Positions 50,141-59,331 are shown, counted from the first letter of the stretch. The stretch is DNA of 64,000 nucleotides from Tissierella sp. (GCF_031460495.1 NZ_JAVKTS010000002.1:365332-429331); one strand, 5' to 3'. Translations and numbers: made by a program. Notes: generated from the letters alone by a model not told the origin.

Positions 50141-50666
50141 GGGTTTTACTTTATTAGAAGTTTTGTTGACTCTAGGAATTAGCTCAATTATTATCCTATC
50201 ATTATTTTGTATACTAGATTTTTCAATAGATGCTTGTACTTTAAGTGATGAGAAAGATGAGCTAATATTAAATGGTAGATATGCTATTGAATATATCAAG
50301 GATGATATTAAATCTGCGGATAAAATTATATCTTCAGATAAGATAGTAGGTCTAAATACTAAATTTCCAACCAATATAGGATTTGTAATGATAATAGATG
50401 AAGAAAATGGGAGTTATAGATATATCACCTACCATCTAAACAGCAATAAAATTGTAAGAATGGCATGCACTAGATTCAATGAAGAATACCCTTCTTCATA
50501 TTATTTTGATGGATATAATGATTTATGTGAATATGTAGATGATATTTCAGATACAAAATTCATGACTGAATTAAATATAGTTTACTTGGATTTTAAGTTT
50601 AAGAAGAACAATTCTGAATTAAATTTAAAATCTAATGTTTTTATTAGATGTCCAATTGATTATTAA
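50106..50666 (+). CDS. Minor pilin, PilW/GspJ-like
   Basis: This is a 186-residue prepilin from MFNIKHIYLQNKG/FTLLEV; an earlier in-frame ATG lacks a ribosome site while GGGAGC precedes this one. The hydrophobic helix has a Cys (LFCILDFS). The large beta head and DIKSADKI motif fit GspJ/PilW proteins. Confidence 0.85.
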   Translation: MFNIKHIYLQNKGFTLLEVLLTLGISSIIILSLFCILDFSIDACTLSDEKDELILNGRYAIEYIKDDIKSADKIISSDKIVGLNTKFPTNIGFVMIIDEENGSYRYITYHLNSNKIVRMACTRFNEEYPSSYYFDGYNDLCEYVDDISDTKFMTELNIVYLDFKFKKNNSELNLKSNVFIRCPIDY

Positions 50667-50678
50667 TTTGGAGGCATT

Positions 50679-51704
50679 ATGGAAAATAGAAAAGGTTATA
50701 TCTCTGTTATTGCATTAATTATAATGTCTGTTTTGATGATTATGTCTTTATATTTGGGATATATCATCAAATTAGAACATTTCATACTAGAATCAACTAC
50801 TGATAATATCCAAGCTTATTACTATTCAGAAGGTAAAATTCTTATGTCTCTACTAGAAGGAAAATACTATGATAATCAACTATGTCCTATGTTAGAAGAA
50901 CATTTTAGGTCATTGCCATTTCCTACATTTACAAAAGATATAGTTATTGATGAAGAAGATTTAGAGCAAGGGGATGATATGAAAAAAGTGAAGGTTGTTA
51001 TTACTGAGAAAGATGGTAAAAAAGTATTAAAGCTGATTTCCGATAGTAACATGAAAGGACTAAAGGCTAAAGTTACTTCTACTGTATCTCTTTTCAATGA
51101 ACTTGTTGATAATGGAAAATCTCCTCTTTTGCCAAATTTAGTATTGGATTTTCAGAAAAAAGATTTTAATTTATTGTTGAATAAGATCATTAAAGATATT
51201 GATATTCATAATTGTAATAGGCCTAGTAATATTTATGGTATGGAATCCTCTATGTATAGTAGGATTGATTTATATAAAAAAGGTAGCAAATTTGTAATAG
51301 CAGCTTCTAGAGATAATATGCAAGAGCCATATATTGAAGAGTTCGCTGGAAAGGCTATGTTTTTAGTAGCAAAAAAATATGATGAAACTCCTGTTAATTT
51401 TTTTGTTGGTGACAGTAGCAACTTAGAGGTAGATATTTCAGGTGTATTATTTGTTGAAGGAAATTTAATTATAACTAGTAAATTCAAATTTAATGGTATA
51501 ATAGTAGTAGTTAATGGGGGCATAATAATTGATACTTTAGAAAGACCTAGTATCAAAGGACTATTAATCTCTGATGAGTTATTAGATCATAATTATTTAA
51601 GCGAAAAAGCCGATATTGCTTATGATAGGTTTAGCATTTATAAATATGGAACTTTAGTGCCTGGATTTCTTGAACCAAAGATTAATTTAATGAAAAGTGA
51701 CTAG
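50679..51704 (+). CDS. PilX-like pilus assembly protein
   Basis: This is a 341-residue protein. MENRKGYISVIALIIMSVLM is a PilX-type N-terminus (KG then hydrophobic) lacking the usual E5. The central part is charged; residues 245-310 (VDISGVLFVEGNLIITSKFK then GIIVVVNGGIIID) have the strand periodicity of a beta-helix such as polymer-forming cytoskeletal or surface repeats. It is the last pilin-like gene of the cluster. Confidence 0.75.
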   Translation: MENRKGYISVIALIIMSVLMIMSLYLGYIIKLEHFILESTTDNIQAYYYSEGKILMSLLEGKYYDNQLCPMLEEHFRSLPFPTFTKDIVIDEEDLEQGDDMKKVKVVITEKDGKKVLKLISDSNMKGLKAKVTSTVSLFNELVDNGKSPLLPNLVLDFQKKDFNLLLNKIIKDIDIHNCNRPSNIYGMESSMYSRIDLYKKGSKFVIAASRDNMQEPYIEEFAGKAMFLVAKKYDETPVNFFVGDSSNLEVDISGVLFVEGNLIITSKFKFNGIIVVVNGGIIIDTLERPSIKGLLISDELLDHNYLSEKADIAYDRFSIYKYGTLVPGFLEPKINLMKSD

Positions 51705-51721
51705 CTTAAGGGGGGAATTTA

Positions 51722-51991
51722 ATGGGTCTTCATAATTTAATAGAAGATGAAGTGTCAAAAGTATTACATAAGGTCCTACCACAAATGGATGTAAAATGTA
51801 CTTGTGAAAAATGTCAAATGGATATTGCAGCAGTAGCATTGAATAATCTAACACCAAACTATGTGGTTACAGAACAAGGATATGCATATGCTAAGGCAAA
51901 TAATTTGAATCAACAATTTAATGCTGATGTTTTGGCTGCTGTTACAAAAGCAATTGAGATTGTAGGGAATAACCCTAAACATGAACAATAG
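51722..51991 (+). CDS. comFB: ComFB-family late competence protein
   Basis: This is an 89-residue protein. CTCEKCQMDIAAVALNNL and PNYVVTEQGYAYAKANNL match the ComFB family, with Cys that may bind zinc. Recent work on other bacteria describes ComFB proteins as receptors of cyclic dinucleotides; here it lies in the pilus operon, so it may adjust pilus assembly or DNA uptake. GGGGGG upstream. Confidence 0.85.
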   Translation: MGLHNLIEDEVSKVLHKVLPQMDVKCTCEKCQMDIAAVALNNLTPNYVVTEQGYAYAKANNLNQQFNADVLAAVTKAIEIVGNNPKHEQ

Positions 51992-52000
51992 GTGGATGTG

Positions 52001-52522
52001 ATGAAAAACATTGTATTAATTGGTATGAGTGGTGCAGGCAAGACCACTGTGGGAATGGAACTATCAAGAATTTTAAATAGAGAATTTTTTGATACTGATT
52101 ATTTAATTGAAAAAGAGGAAAATTTGAGTATCGAAGATATATTTTCTACCTATGGAGAAAGTTGTTTTAGAAAATTAGAGTGTACCATTATTGATAAATT
52201 ATCCCAATATGAAGATGTAATAATATCTACAGGTGGAGGTATAGTAGTAGATAATAAGAATATCTCAAATCTAAAAGAAAAAGGTATTATAGTGCTCTTA
52301 GAATCATCTGTAGATAATATAGTTAATAATTTAAAGAATTCACAAATTAAGAGACCTTTATTAGGTAGTGGGGAAGATATTTTTGCTAAGGTAAATTCTA
52401 TGTATAATTCTAGAAAGGATATTTATATTGCAGCCTCCGATTTTACAATTTTAGTGGATAATAAATCAATTGAAGAAATTATCTATGAAATTTTGGAAAG
52501 ATGTGTTAAAATAAACTCTTGA
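52001..52522 (+). CDS. aroK: Shikimate kinase
   Basis: This is a 173-residue kinase that phosphorylates shikimate in aromatic amino acid synthesis. GMSGAGKTTVG is Walker A; the Asp and Arg in DTDYLIE and FRKLE and the STGGG glycine motif bind shikimate; KRPLLG is part of the lid. The ATG is chosen behind AGGTGG. Length is normal. Confidence 0.93.
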   Translation: MKNIVLIGMSGAGKTTVGMELSRILNREFFDTDYLIEKEENLSIEDIFSTYGESCFRKLECTIIDKLSQYEDVIISTGGGIVVDNKNISNLKEKGIIVLLESSVDNIVNNLKNSQIKRPLLGSGEDIFAKVNSMYNSRKDIYIAASDFTILVDNKSIEEIIYEILERCVKINS

Positions 52523-52547
52523 GGTAAATAATAGAGACTGATATAAT
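52519..52547 (+). promoter_or_regulatory. Candidate promoter upstream of aroQ-efp
   Basis: TTGAGG at 52519-52524, 17 bases, TATAAT at 52542-52547, partly inside the end of aroK. It would let aroQ, efp and the CD1247-type gene escape polarity of the prophage insertion in pilB. Confidence 0.55.
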
Positions 52548-52574
52548 AAATTGGAAAGGTAAGGGCATTTGCTA

Positions 52575-53009
52575 ATGAAGATACTGATTATTCATGGTCC
52601 AAACTTAAATCTTTTAGAAAAGAGACACCAATCTATATATGGTGGAAAGTCTCTAAATGAAATTAATGAGCAACTAAAAACTAAGTCTACTGAATTAAAC
52701 ATTGATATTGAAATTTTTCAATCAAATCATGAAGGACAGATTGTGGACAAAATTCATAAATCCATAGAGTCGAATTATTCTGGGTTGATAATAAATCCTG
52801 CTGCATTTACTCATTATAGCATTGCTATTAGAGATGCTATTGAAATTCTTGATATACCAACGATTGAAGTTCACTTATCAAATATTTATGGAAGGGAAGA
52901 TTTTAGGACAAAATCTGTTATAGCTCCTGTTTGTACAGGACAAATATGTGGATTAGGATCAAATAGCTATTTAATTGCTATGGAAGCCTTAAAACTACTG
53001 AATAAGTAA
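52575..53009 (+). CDS. aroQ: 3-dehydroquinate dehydratase, type II
   Basis: This is a 144-residue enzyme converting 3-dehydroquinate to 3-dehydroshikimate. IHGPNLNLLEKR has the catalytic-loop start, QSNHEGQIVDKIH and NPAAFTHYSIAIRDA the active-site residues, VHLSNIYGREDFR the substrate site. The start ATG is preceded by TTG two codons earlier, rejected as nonstandard length. A pepP gene, often next to efp, is absent. Confidence 0.93.
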   Translation: MKILIIHGPNLNLLEKRHQSIYGGKSLNEINEQLKTKSTELNIDIEIFQSNHEGQIVDKIHKSIESNYSGLIINPAAFTHYSIAIRDAIEILDIPTIEVHLSNIYGREDFRTKSVIAPVCTGQICGLGSNSYLIAMEALKLLNK

Positions 53010-53028
53010 AGTTTAGGAGGGTAATAAT

Positions 53029-53586
53029 ATGATATCTGCTAATGAGTTTAGAAAAGGTTTGACATTTGAAATGGATGGAGATGTATATGTAGTAATCGAT
53101 TTTCAACATGTAAAGCCAGGGAAAGGGGCAGCTTTTGTTAGAACAAAGATCAAATCAGTTATGTCTGGTGGTACTAAAGATATTACATTTAATCCAAGTG
53201 AAAAGTTTGAAAAGGCTGTTATTGAAACAAGAGAAATGCAGTACTTATACAATGATGGAGAATTGTTTTACTTTATGGACCCAGAGTCATATGAGCAACT
53301 TCCTCTTGATAAATCTTCAGTAGAGGAAGCTATAGTCTATCTAAAGGAAAATGATAGTGCGACTATTAAATTTTATCGTGGTAAGGCTTTTGAAGTATTG
53401 CCACCTAATTTTGTTGAACTAGAGGTTACAGCTACTGAACCAGGAATAAAAGGAGATACATCTTCTGGTGCTACTAAACCAGCAACTGTAGAAACAGGAG
53501 CAACTCTGAATGTTCCTTTGTTCGTAAATATGGGAGATATAATTAGGATTGACACAAGGACTGGGGAATATATGTCAAGAGTATAG
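53029..53586 (+). CDS. efp: Elongation factor P
   Basis: This is a 185-residue factor that relieves ribosome stalls at polyproline. [12 protein letters not shown] places the tip lysine at 32, the residue modified in several bacteria. Three beta domains, with the end [17 protein letters not shown] typical. AGGAGGG before the ATG. Confidence 0.96.
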   Translation: MISANEFRKGLTFEMDGDVYVVIDFQHVKPGKGAAFVRTKIKSVMSGGTKDITFNPSEKFEKAVIETREMQYLYNDGELFYFMDPESYEQLPLDKSSVEEAIVYLKENDSATIKFYRGKAFEVLPPNFVELEVTATEPGIKGDTSSGATKPATVETGATLNVPLFVNMGDIIRIDTRTGEYMSRV

Positions 53587-53621
53587 GTAATAATGTTTTA
53601 AAATATAAATTTGGAGGGATA

Positions 53622-53960
53622 ATGATGGAATATTTAATGCAAAAAGTATCTTATTTAAAGGGTTTAGCTGATGGCTTAGGTGTTGACGAAAGCACTAAAG
53701 AAGGCAAATTACTTCTTCATATAGTAGACATATTAGAAGAATTTGCTGATGTATTGGATGAAACTATCGACAATCAAGTAGAGTTAGAAGAGTATGTAAA
53801 CTTCATCGATGAAGATTTGGCTGATGTTGAAGATGAGCTATATGGTACTGACGATGATTATGATGATGACGATGATTTTGACTTTGATGATTTTGATGAT
53901 TGTTGTGATGATGAAGATTGTTGCTGTCATTGTGGAGACGATGATGAGGACGAGGAATAG
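53622..53960 (+). CDS. CD1247-type protein with Asp/Cys-rich tail
   Basis: This is a 112-residue protein. The first 70 residues (MQKVSYLKGLADGLGVDEST) match the CD1247 N-terminal domain of clostridia, function unknown. The last 35 residues are nearly all Asp/Glu with six Cys and one His (CCDDEDCCCHCGD), suited to bind divalent or soft metals. It lies at the end of the operon before the strong terminator. Confidence 0.8.
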   Translation: MMEYLMQKVSYLKGLADGLGVDESTKEGKLLLHIVDILEEFADVLDETIDNQVELEEYVNFIDEDLADVEDELYGTDDDYDDDDDFDFDDFDDCCDDEDCCCHCGDDDEDEE

Positions 53961-53968
53961 ACTTATAA

Positions 53969-54031
53969 TATAAGACAAAAAAGCAATTGACTCCGATAGA
54001 ATATCGGAGTCAATTGCTTTTTTGTCTTATA
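53969..54031 (+). terminator. 30-bp perfect hairpin terminator
   Basis: Positions 53969-53998 pair without mismatch with 54002-54031 around GAA. The stem contains an internal A6/T6 tract, so TTTTTT falls in the 3' arm. This very long stem ends the pilus-aro-efp operon and, being symmetric, acts on both strands. Confidence 0.9.
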
Positions 54032-54035
54032 CATA

Positions 54036-54084
54036 GCTCCTCTTAAGGTAGAAAAAATTTTAAATAGTCTACCTTAAGGGGAGC
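54036..54084. repeat. 17-bp inverted repeat upstream of spoIIIA
   Basis: GCTCCTCTTAAGGTAGA at 54036-54052 pairs with TCTACCTTAAGGGGAGC at 54068-54084, one G-T wobble, 15-base loop. It has no T-run and lies 31 bases before the sporulation promoter. Possible insulator or protein site. Confidence 0.7.
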
Positions 54085-54115
54085 AAATTATTTTCTTATG
54101 GATTTTATATTTTTG

Positions 54116-54143
54116 GAATAAATGTATAGTAAAATCATAGAAT
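54116..54143 (+). promoter_or_regulatory. Sigma-E-type promoter of spoIIIA
   Basis: GAATAAA at 54116-54122, 13 bases, CATAGAAT at 54136-54143 fits the known sigma-E consensus (ATA element, then CATAnAnT). In Bacillus and Clostridium the spoIIIA operon is mother-cell sigma-E controlled, which supports the call. Confidence 0.75.
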
Positions 54144-54165
54144 TAATGTAAAGGAGGGACATGTT

Positions 54166-55152
54166 GTGGTAAGAGACTCTAGAATTTTTGATTTACTATT
54201 AGAAAACATATCTGAAGAGTTAAGAAGAATAATGATTCAAATTCCTTATAGCTTTAAAGAAAAATCTGAAGAAATTAGGCTTCGGAATGGTAAACCTTTA
54301 TCCATTTCATGTGAAGGTGTAGATTATTTTATTACATTAGATGGTAGAGTAAAATCTAGTTCTTCAGGAGCAATTATTATTAATGAAGAGCATATCCAAT
54401 CTACATTTCAAATAATCAGTAATTATTCAGTATATGCATATATGGAGGAAATTAGAAATGGATATATTACCATTAAGGGTGGTCATAGAGTAGGAATAGG
54501 TGGAAAAGTAGTTTACGGACCGAATGGAATTGAAACAATTAGAAATATTTCATCTTTAAATATTCGGATAGGAAGAGAAAAGATAGGAATATCTGAATTT
54601 ATTACTCCTTATCTATTGGAAGATACAGGAATATTCTATAGTACTCTAATTATATCCCCTCCCCAATGTGGAAAAACAACTTTACTTCGGGATATTATAA
54701 GAAACTTAAGTGATGGTAATATATCATTAAATAGGAAGGGATTTAAGATAAGTGTAGTAGATGAAAGGTCGGAGATAGCAGGAGTATATAATAATATTCC
54801 ACAGAACGAGGTAGGAATTAGGACAGATATTTTGGACGGCTGCCTAAAATCTGATGGTATCATGATGGCAATTAGATCCATGTCCCCAGATATTATAGCA
54901 GTGGATGAAATTGGTGGAAAAAAAGATATTGAAGCTATAAATGAGGCTTTGAGAGCGGGCATTAAGTTAATTGCAACTGTGCATGGTAGTAGTTTAAAAG
55001 AAGTAATGGAGAAGCGGAGCATGGATGAATTGTTTAAGGAAAATGTATTTGAAAGGTTCATAATACTTGATAGATCAAAAGGTGTAGGTACAATAAAAGA
55101 GTTAATAGATGGCTATAATTTTAAATCTATTGATTTAAAGAAGAGGGATTAA
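54166..55152 (+). CDS. spoIIIAA: SpoIIIAA, ATPase of the SpoIIIA-SpoIIQ channel
   Basis: This is a 328-residue secretion-type ATPase. Start GTG behind AAAGGAGGG. Residues 15-150 form the N-domain (IRLRNGKPL-like EEIRLRNGKPLSIS). Walker A is PPQCGKTTLLRD (about 165-176) and Walker B PDIIAVDEIGG. It energises the channel between mother cell and forespore during engulfment. Confidence 0.93.
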   Translation: MVRDSRIFDLLLENISEELRRIMIQIPYSFKEKSEEIRLRNGKPLSISCEGVDYFITLDGRVKSSSSGAIIINEEHIQSTFQIISNYSVYAYMEEIRNGYITIKGGHRVGIGGKVVYGPNGIETIRNISSLNIRIGREKIGISEFITPYLLEDTGIFYSTLIISPPQCGKTTLLRDIIRNLSDGNISLNRKGFKISVVDERSEIAGVYNNIPQNEVGIRTDILDGCLKSDGIMMAIRSMSPDIIAVDEIGGKKDIEAINEALRAGIKLIATVHGSSLKEVMEKRSMDELFKENVFERFIILDRSKGVGTIKELIDGYNFKSIDLKKRD

Positions 55153-55153
55153 G

Positions 55154-55678
55154 ATGGCATTAATCAAATTGCTTTTAGTATCATCAATATTCTTTACCTG
55201 CTCTATAATTGGCTACATTTATAGTAGAAAATTTTCATTAAGATTAGAAAACTTAATGTATTTGGAGCAATGTATTAAAATCTTGGAAACTGAGATTGTT
55301 TATGGAGCAACACCTTTACCAGAAGCATTATCAAATGTATACAATAAAGGGAATTCCAGAGTTTCCTTTATATTTAATGAGATAAAAGAGGATTTGCTTA
55401 CTAATAAAAGGGGTCAAGTACATAATAGTTTTTTGTCCATAGAAGATAATTTATATAATAATCTTTATTTAAGGAAGGAGGATGTTGAAACATTTCTTTC
55501 TTTGGGCAGAGTTTTAGGAACATCAGATAGAATGGATCAACAGAAAAACTTTTTATTAATCTATAATCAAATAGCTGCTCTTATTTTAGAAGCGAAATTT
55601 GAAAGAAATAAAAATGAAAAACTATATAAGAGTTTAGGAATCATAACAGGGATAGGGATAATAATTATACTGATATAG
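55154..55678 (+). CDS. spoIIIAB: SpoIIIAB
   Basis: This is a 174-residue protein with an N-terminal membrane helix (5-23), helical cytoplasmic body (LGTSDRMDQQKNF) and C-terminal membrane helix. It resembles the platform proteins of type II secretion and type IV pili. One base after spoIIIAA. Confidence 0.9.
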   Translation: MALIKLLLVSSIFFTCSIIGYIYSRKFSLRLENLMYLEQCIKILETEIVYGATPLPEALSNVYNKGNSRVSFIFNEIKEDLLTNKRGQVHNSFLSIEDNLYNNLYLRKEDVETFLSLGRVLGTSDRMDQQKNFLLIYNQIAALILEAKFERNKNEKLYKSLGIITGIGIIIILI

Positions 55679-55690
55679 GAGAGGAATAGT

Positions 55691-55885
55691 ATGGAGATAG
55701 ACTTAATTTTTAAAATAGCTGGATTGGGGATGCTTGTAGCAATCATACACACTTTATTAGATAAATCTGGAAAAGAAGAATATGGATTTATTGTAACTTT
55801 AGTGGGGCTAGTTATTGCCTTTGGAGTTGTAATTAGTTTAGTTAGTAAGCTATTTGAGAATATAAAAGTTCTATTTAGGCTTTAA
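55691..55885 (+). CDS. spoIIIAC: SpoIIIAC
   Basis: This is a 64-residue membrane protein with two helices (8-24 and 34-54) and the conserved VAIIHTLLDKSGKEEYGF loop. GGAGAGG before the ATG. Confidence 0.92.
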   Translation: MEIDLIFKIAGLGMLVAIIHTLLDKSGKEEYGFIVTLVGLVIAFGVVISLVSKLFENIKVLFRL

Positions 55886-55900
55886 AGAGGGGAATGTTAT

Positions 55901-56287
55901 ATGGAAATCATAAAAATAATTGGTATTGGAATGGTTGCCACCGTTCTTAGTGTCATTTTAAAGAGGACAAGACCAGAATTTGCTTTATTAATAAGTATAT
56001 TAACTGGAATAATAATTTTTACAATGATTCTAGGAGAACTATCCTATGTAATTGAAACTCTGAATGACCTTTCTAGACGGGTTAATATTGAATTCACATA
56101 TTTTTCTACTATCCTTAAGATAATTGGAATAGCATATTTAATTGAGTTCGGTGCTCAGGTTTCAAGGGATGCTGATGAAGATGGTATAGCAATGAAAATA
56201 GAACTGGGTGGTAAAGTTATTATTATAGTACTAGCTATTCCAATTTTGTTAGCTCTGATAGAATTAATAATAAAAATACTTCCTTAA
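55901..56287 (+). CDS. spoIIIAD: SpoIIIAD
   Basis: This is a 128-residue membrane protein, four predicted helices, with KRTRPEFALLISI and IAYLIEFGAQVSRDADEDGI, both typical of the family. Component of the mother-cell membrane complex. Confidence 0.92.
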   Translation: MEIIKIIGIGMVATVLSVILKRTRPEFALLISILTGIIIFTMILGELSYVIETLNDLSRRVNIEFTYFSTILKIIGIAYLIEFGAQVSRDADEDGIAMKIELGGKVIIIVLAIPILLALIELIIKILP

Positions 56288-56298
56288 AGGGGAAACTT

Positions 56299-57456
56299 AT
56301 GAAAAAAATTTATATCATTATGTTTATGTATATTTTATTAGCTAGCAGTTTCGTTTATGCCGAAGATGAAAGCTTATCCATAATAGATAAGCAAATAAAT
56401 TCTTTAAACATTCATGAGGTAGAGAAAATATTAGATGATACTATCAATGAAAGTGAAACCTTGTTAAAAATAGATACAAAGAATCTATTGCTTAACTTAA
56501 TAAAAGGTGAGATTTCTTTAAGTTTTACTGATGTTTTGAAATCTATAAGCATGATATTTCTAAAAGAATTAAATGCATCACTAATATTACTGGCCAAGAT
56601 TCTCGTAATTACTCTTATATCTTCAATACTAACAAATTTACAATCAACCTTTGAGAATGGATCTATTGCAGAACTGGGTAATTATATATCCTATGCGCTA
56701 ATTGCATTATTAGTTATAAGCAGCTTTAATCAAGCTATGGAATTAGCTAAAGGAGCAATAGACAAAATGGTCGGATTTATGCAAGCAATTCTCCCAATTT
56801 TGCTTACTTTGCTTACAGCTGCATCTGGCCCGAATACTAGAATGTTATTTCACCCTATGATACTTATGACAGTAAATCTAATTGGATTTTTAGCAAAAAC
56901 GATAATTATACCATTAATATATTTCTCTTTCATTATTAGCATAGTTTCAAATATATCTAATAGGTTAGAGTTTAGCAAATTATCCGAACTAGGCAGGCAA
57001 TTAATTACTTTCATAATAACGGGAGCCCTAACATTATTTATCGGAATAATAACCATATACGGTTTAGGATCAAAAATAGACGGTCTTACAATTAGAACTG
57101 CAAAGTTTGCGGTAGACAAATTCATACCCATTGTAGGTGGATTCCTTTCTGATGCAGTTGAGGCCGTGGTTGGATGTTCTGCAATATTGAAGAATGGTCT
57201 TGGATTTATTGGATTACTGACTTTATTATTTATTTGCATTTTACCTGTTATCAAAATTCTCGTAATACTTTTAATGTATAAGGTAATTGCTGTTGTAATA
57301 CAACCTATTGGATCAAGCAATTTAGTGGAATTCTTTAACCAAGTGGGAAAATCATTACTCCTTATACTTATTAGCCTTATTTCAACAGCGACAATGTTTT
57401 TTATCACTATAACTATAATTGTAGAAGCAGGAAACAATTTACTAATGCTAAGGTAG
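56299..57456 (+). CDS. spoIIIAE: SpoIIIAE
   Basis: This is a 385-residue polytopic protein with signal-like N-terminus (1-21), a periplasmic-type helical part and about seven membrane segments from residue 90. AILPILLTLLTAASGP is a recognisable motif. Likely the core permease of the complex. Confidence 0.92.
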   Translation: MKKIYIIMFMYILLASSFVYAEDESLSIIDKQINSLNIHEVEKILDDTINESETLLKIDTKNLLLNLIKGEISLSFTDVLKSISMIFLKELNASLILLAKILVITLISSILTNLQSTFENGSIAELGNYISYALIALLVISSFNQAMELAKGAIDKMVGFMQAILPILLTLLTAASGPNTRMLFHPMILMTVNLIGFLAKTIIIPLIYFSFIISIVSNISNRLEFSKLSELGRQLITFIITGALTLFIGIITIYGLGSKIDGLTIRTAKFAVDKFIPIVGGFLSDAVEAVVGCSAILKNGLGFIGLLTLLFICILPVIKILVILLMYKVIAVVIQPIGSSNLVEFFNQVGKSLLLILISLISTATMFFITITIIVEAGNNLLMLR

Positions 57457-57464
57457 GTGAGTTT

Positions 57465-58091
57465 ATGTCAATTATATCTTTTATTAGCTCTTGGCTAAAG
57501 GATATAGTGGTATTATTTATACTAATTTCCATTGTAGAACTTATTATGCCTAAAGGAAATATGAAAAGGTATATAAATCTTGTAATAGGACTACTGATTG
57601 TATATACAATAATAAATCCCTTTACTAAACTGTTGAAATTAGATTTTAGTCTAGATCAAGAAGTATTTAATTATTTTCAAGAAGAAGAGATATTAAGTAG
57701 TCATAATTTCTCTATACAACAAGATGAACTCATAGAAAATCTATATAAAGATAAGATAATCAAAGAACTAACAGAAGTAGTTGAAGATAATACAAATTAT
57801 AGCATTATAGATATTTCAATAGGAATAAAAAACAGTAAAGAAGAATATGGAGAAATTGACTTCTTTAATCTTATAGTTAGTAAAAAGGATAAAAAAGATA
57901 ATAATGATAAGAAAATTGCTATAAAGAAAATAGTACCTGTAGATGCAGGAAATAATTCGGAAATACAAAGTAAAGTAGAGAGTAATGAAGTTAATGAGCT
58001 AAAAGACTTTATATCAAGTAAGTATTCAATTGAGAAAGAAAAGATAGCTATAAGTTACTATGAAAAGGAGAAGAGTGATACAAATGAATGA
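57465..58091 (+). CDS. spoIIIAF: SpoIIIAF
   Basis: This is a 208-residue protein. ISSWLKDIVVLFILISIVEL and the second helix end in PKGNMKRYINLVIGLL, conserved in the family; a soluble ring-building domain with a Lys-rich loop follows. Overlaps spoIIIAG by eight bases. Confidence 0.9.
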   Translation: MSIISFISSWLKDIVVLFILISIVELIMPKGNMKRYINLVIGLLIVYTIINPFTKLLKLDFSLDQEVFNYFQEEEILSSHNFSIQQDELIENLYKDKIIKELTEVVEDNTNYSIIDISIGIKNSKEEYGEIDFFNLIVSKKDKKDNNDKKIAIKKIVPVDAGNNSEIQSKVESNEVNELKDFISSKYSIEKEKIAISYYEKEKSDTNE

Positions 58092-58668
58092 AATATTGGA
58101 AAAAATAAAGAAATATCTTGATAAAGTAAATAATAAAAAATTTATTAACAATTTACTCATAATACTTATGGTATCAATCATACTTTTAATTGTAGCTAAT
58201 AATTTAATGAGTTCTGAAAAAGAAAGTGATAAAGAGAATAGTGGTGATTATAGAATAGACTATAGTTATGATACGGAAAAGGACTATAGTAGTTATTTAG
58301 AAAAGAAATTGGTAGACATTCTAGAGAAATTTCAAGGGGTAAGTAAAGTAAGTGTTATGATTACCTTAGAAAATACCGAAGAGAAGATTACTGCTAACAA
58401 TACGACTAAAACTACTGAAAATACAATTGAAAAAGATTCGGAAGGAGGTACTAGAGAAACTATTAGAGAAGATGTAAATATTCAAGTATTAACTAAAGGC
58501 AATGATGAAGAGCTTATGGTAATAAAAGAGATTAAGCCAAAAGTACAGGGAGTTATTGTCGTTGCAACAGGTGTAGACGATCCAGAAATAAAAGAAATGT
58601 TGTATGAAGCAGTTAAGACTGTATTGGGAATAAAGGGTAACAAGGTTCAAGTATATTCAAGTAAATAA
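58084..58668 (+). CDS. spoIIIAG: SpoIIIAG
   Basis: This is a 194-residue protein from MNEILEKIKKYLDKVNNKKF; AAGGAG lies 13 bases upstream, a long spacing, so a GTG two codons earlier is possible. A membrane helix (22-42) precedes the ring-building domain (GVSKVSVMITLENTEEKIT, then PKVQGVIVVATGVDDPEIK). In other bacteria AG forms a 30-fold ring. Confidence 0.92.
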   Translation: MNEILEKIKKYLDKVNNKKFINNLLIILMVSIILLIVANNLMSSEKESDKENSGDYRIDYSYDTEKDYSSYLEKKLVDILEKFQGVSKVSVMITLENTEEKITANNTTKTTENTIEKDSEGGTRETIREDVNIQVLTKGNDEELMVIKEIKPKVQGVIVVATGVDDPEIKEMLYEAVKTVLGIKGNKVQVYSSK

Positions 58669-58680
58669 GGGGGTATAATC

Positions 58681-59325
58681 ATGTTTAAAATCAAAAGACC
58701 GGCAATTATTGGTATACTAGTGGTATTGTTAGTATTTACAGGATATTTGCAACATCAATTGACTCAACAGGCCCAACTAAAGTCCTCAAAGGACTATCAA
58801 AATCATGAAATGTTAGAATTGGTTAACAACGATAATGAATCAGATGATTTAGTGGAAGATACTGCTAAAGATAATCCTGTTGTTGATTCTGAGGAAATGA
58901 TAGATATAATAGATTCAGCAAAGACTGATGAAACTCAGGCATTAGAAGCTATGCATACAGAAGCAAGTATGAGTACAAAAAATTACTTTGTAGAATATAG
59001 ATTATCAAGAGACAAACTAAGAGCGTCTTTAGTTGATAGATTAGATGAGATTGTAAATAATGCGAATACTACAGAAGTAATTAGAACAGATGCCCAAAAG
59101 GAAATAATGAAAATTGGAAATAATTCTGAAGTAGAGCTTCAAATAGAAGGTTTAATAAAAGCTAAAGGATACGATGATGCAATAGTATTTCTTACAGATA
59201 AAGACATTAAAATTGTTGTATCTGCATTAGAACTTGGTGAACAAGATATGGTTAAGATCCTTGATATTGTTAAATCAGAGACTGAGTATAATACTAACAA
59301 TATTAAAATAATGAAAAAACAATAG
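58681..59325 (+). CDS. spoIIIAH: SpoIIIAH
   Basis: This is a 214-residue protein with a membrane helix (8-25), a linker, and the ring-building domain (YFVEYRLSRDKLRASLVDRL and FLTDKDIKIVVSA) that binds SpoIIQ from the forespore. GGGGG before the ATG. Confidence 0.93.
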   Translation: MFKIKRPAIIGILVVLLVFTGYLQHQLTQQAQLKSSKDYQNHEMLELVNNDNESDDLVEDTAKDNPVVDSEEMIDIIDSAKTDETQALEAMHTEASMSTKNYFVEYRLSRDKLRASLVDRLDEIVNNANTTEVIRTDAQKEIMKIGNNSEVELQIEGLIKAKGYDDAIVFLTDKDIKIVVSALELGEQDMVKILDIVKSETEYNTNNIKIMKKQ

Positions 59326-59331
59326 AAATGT

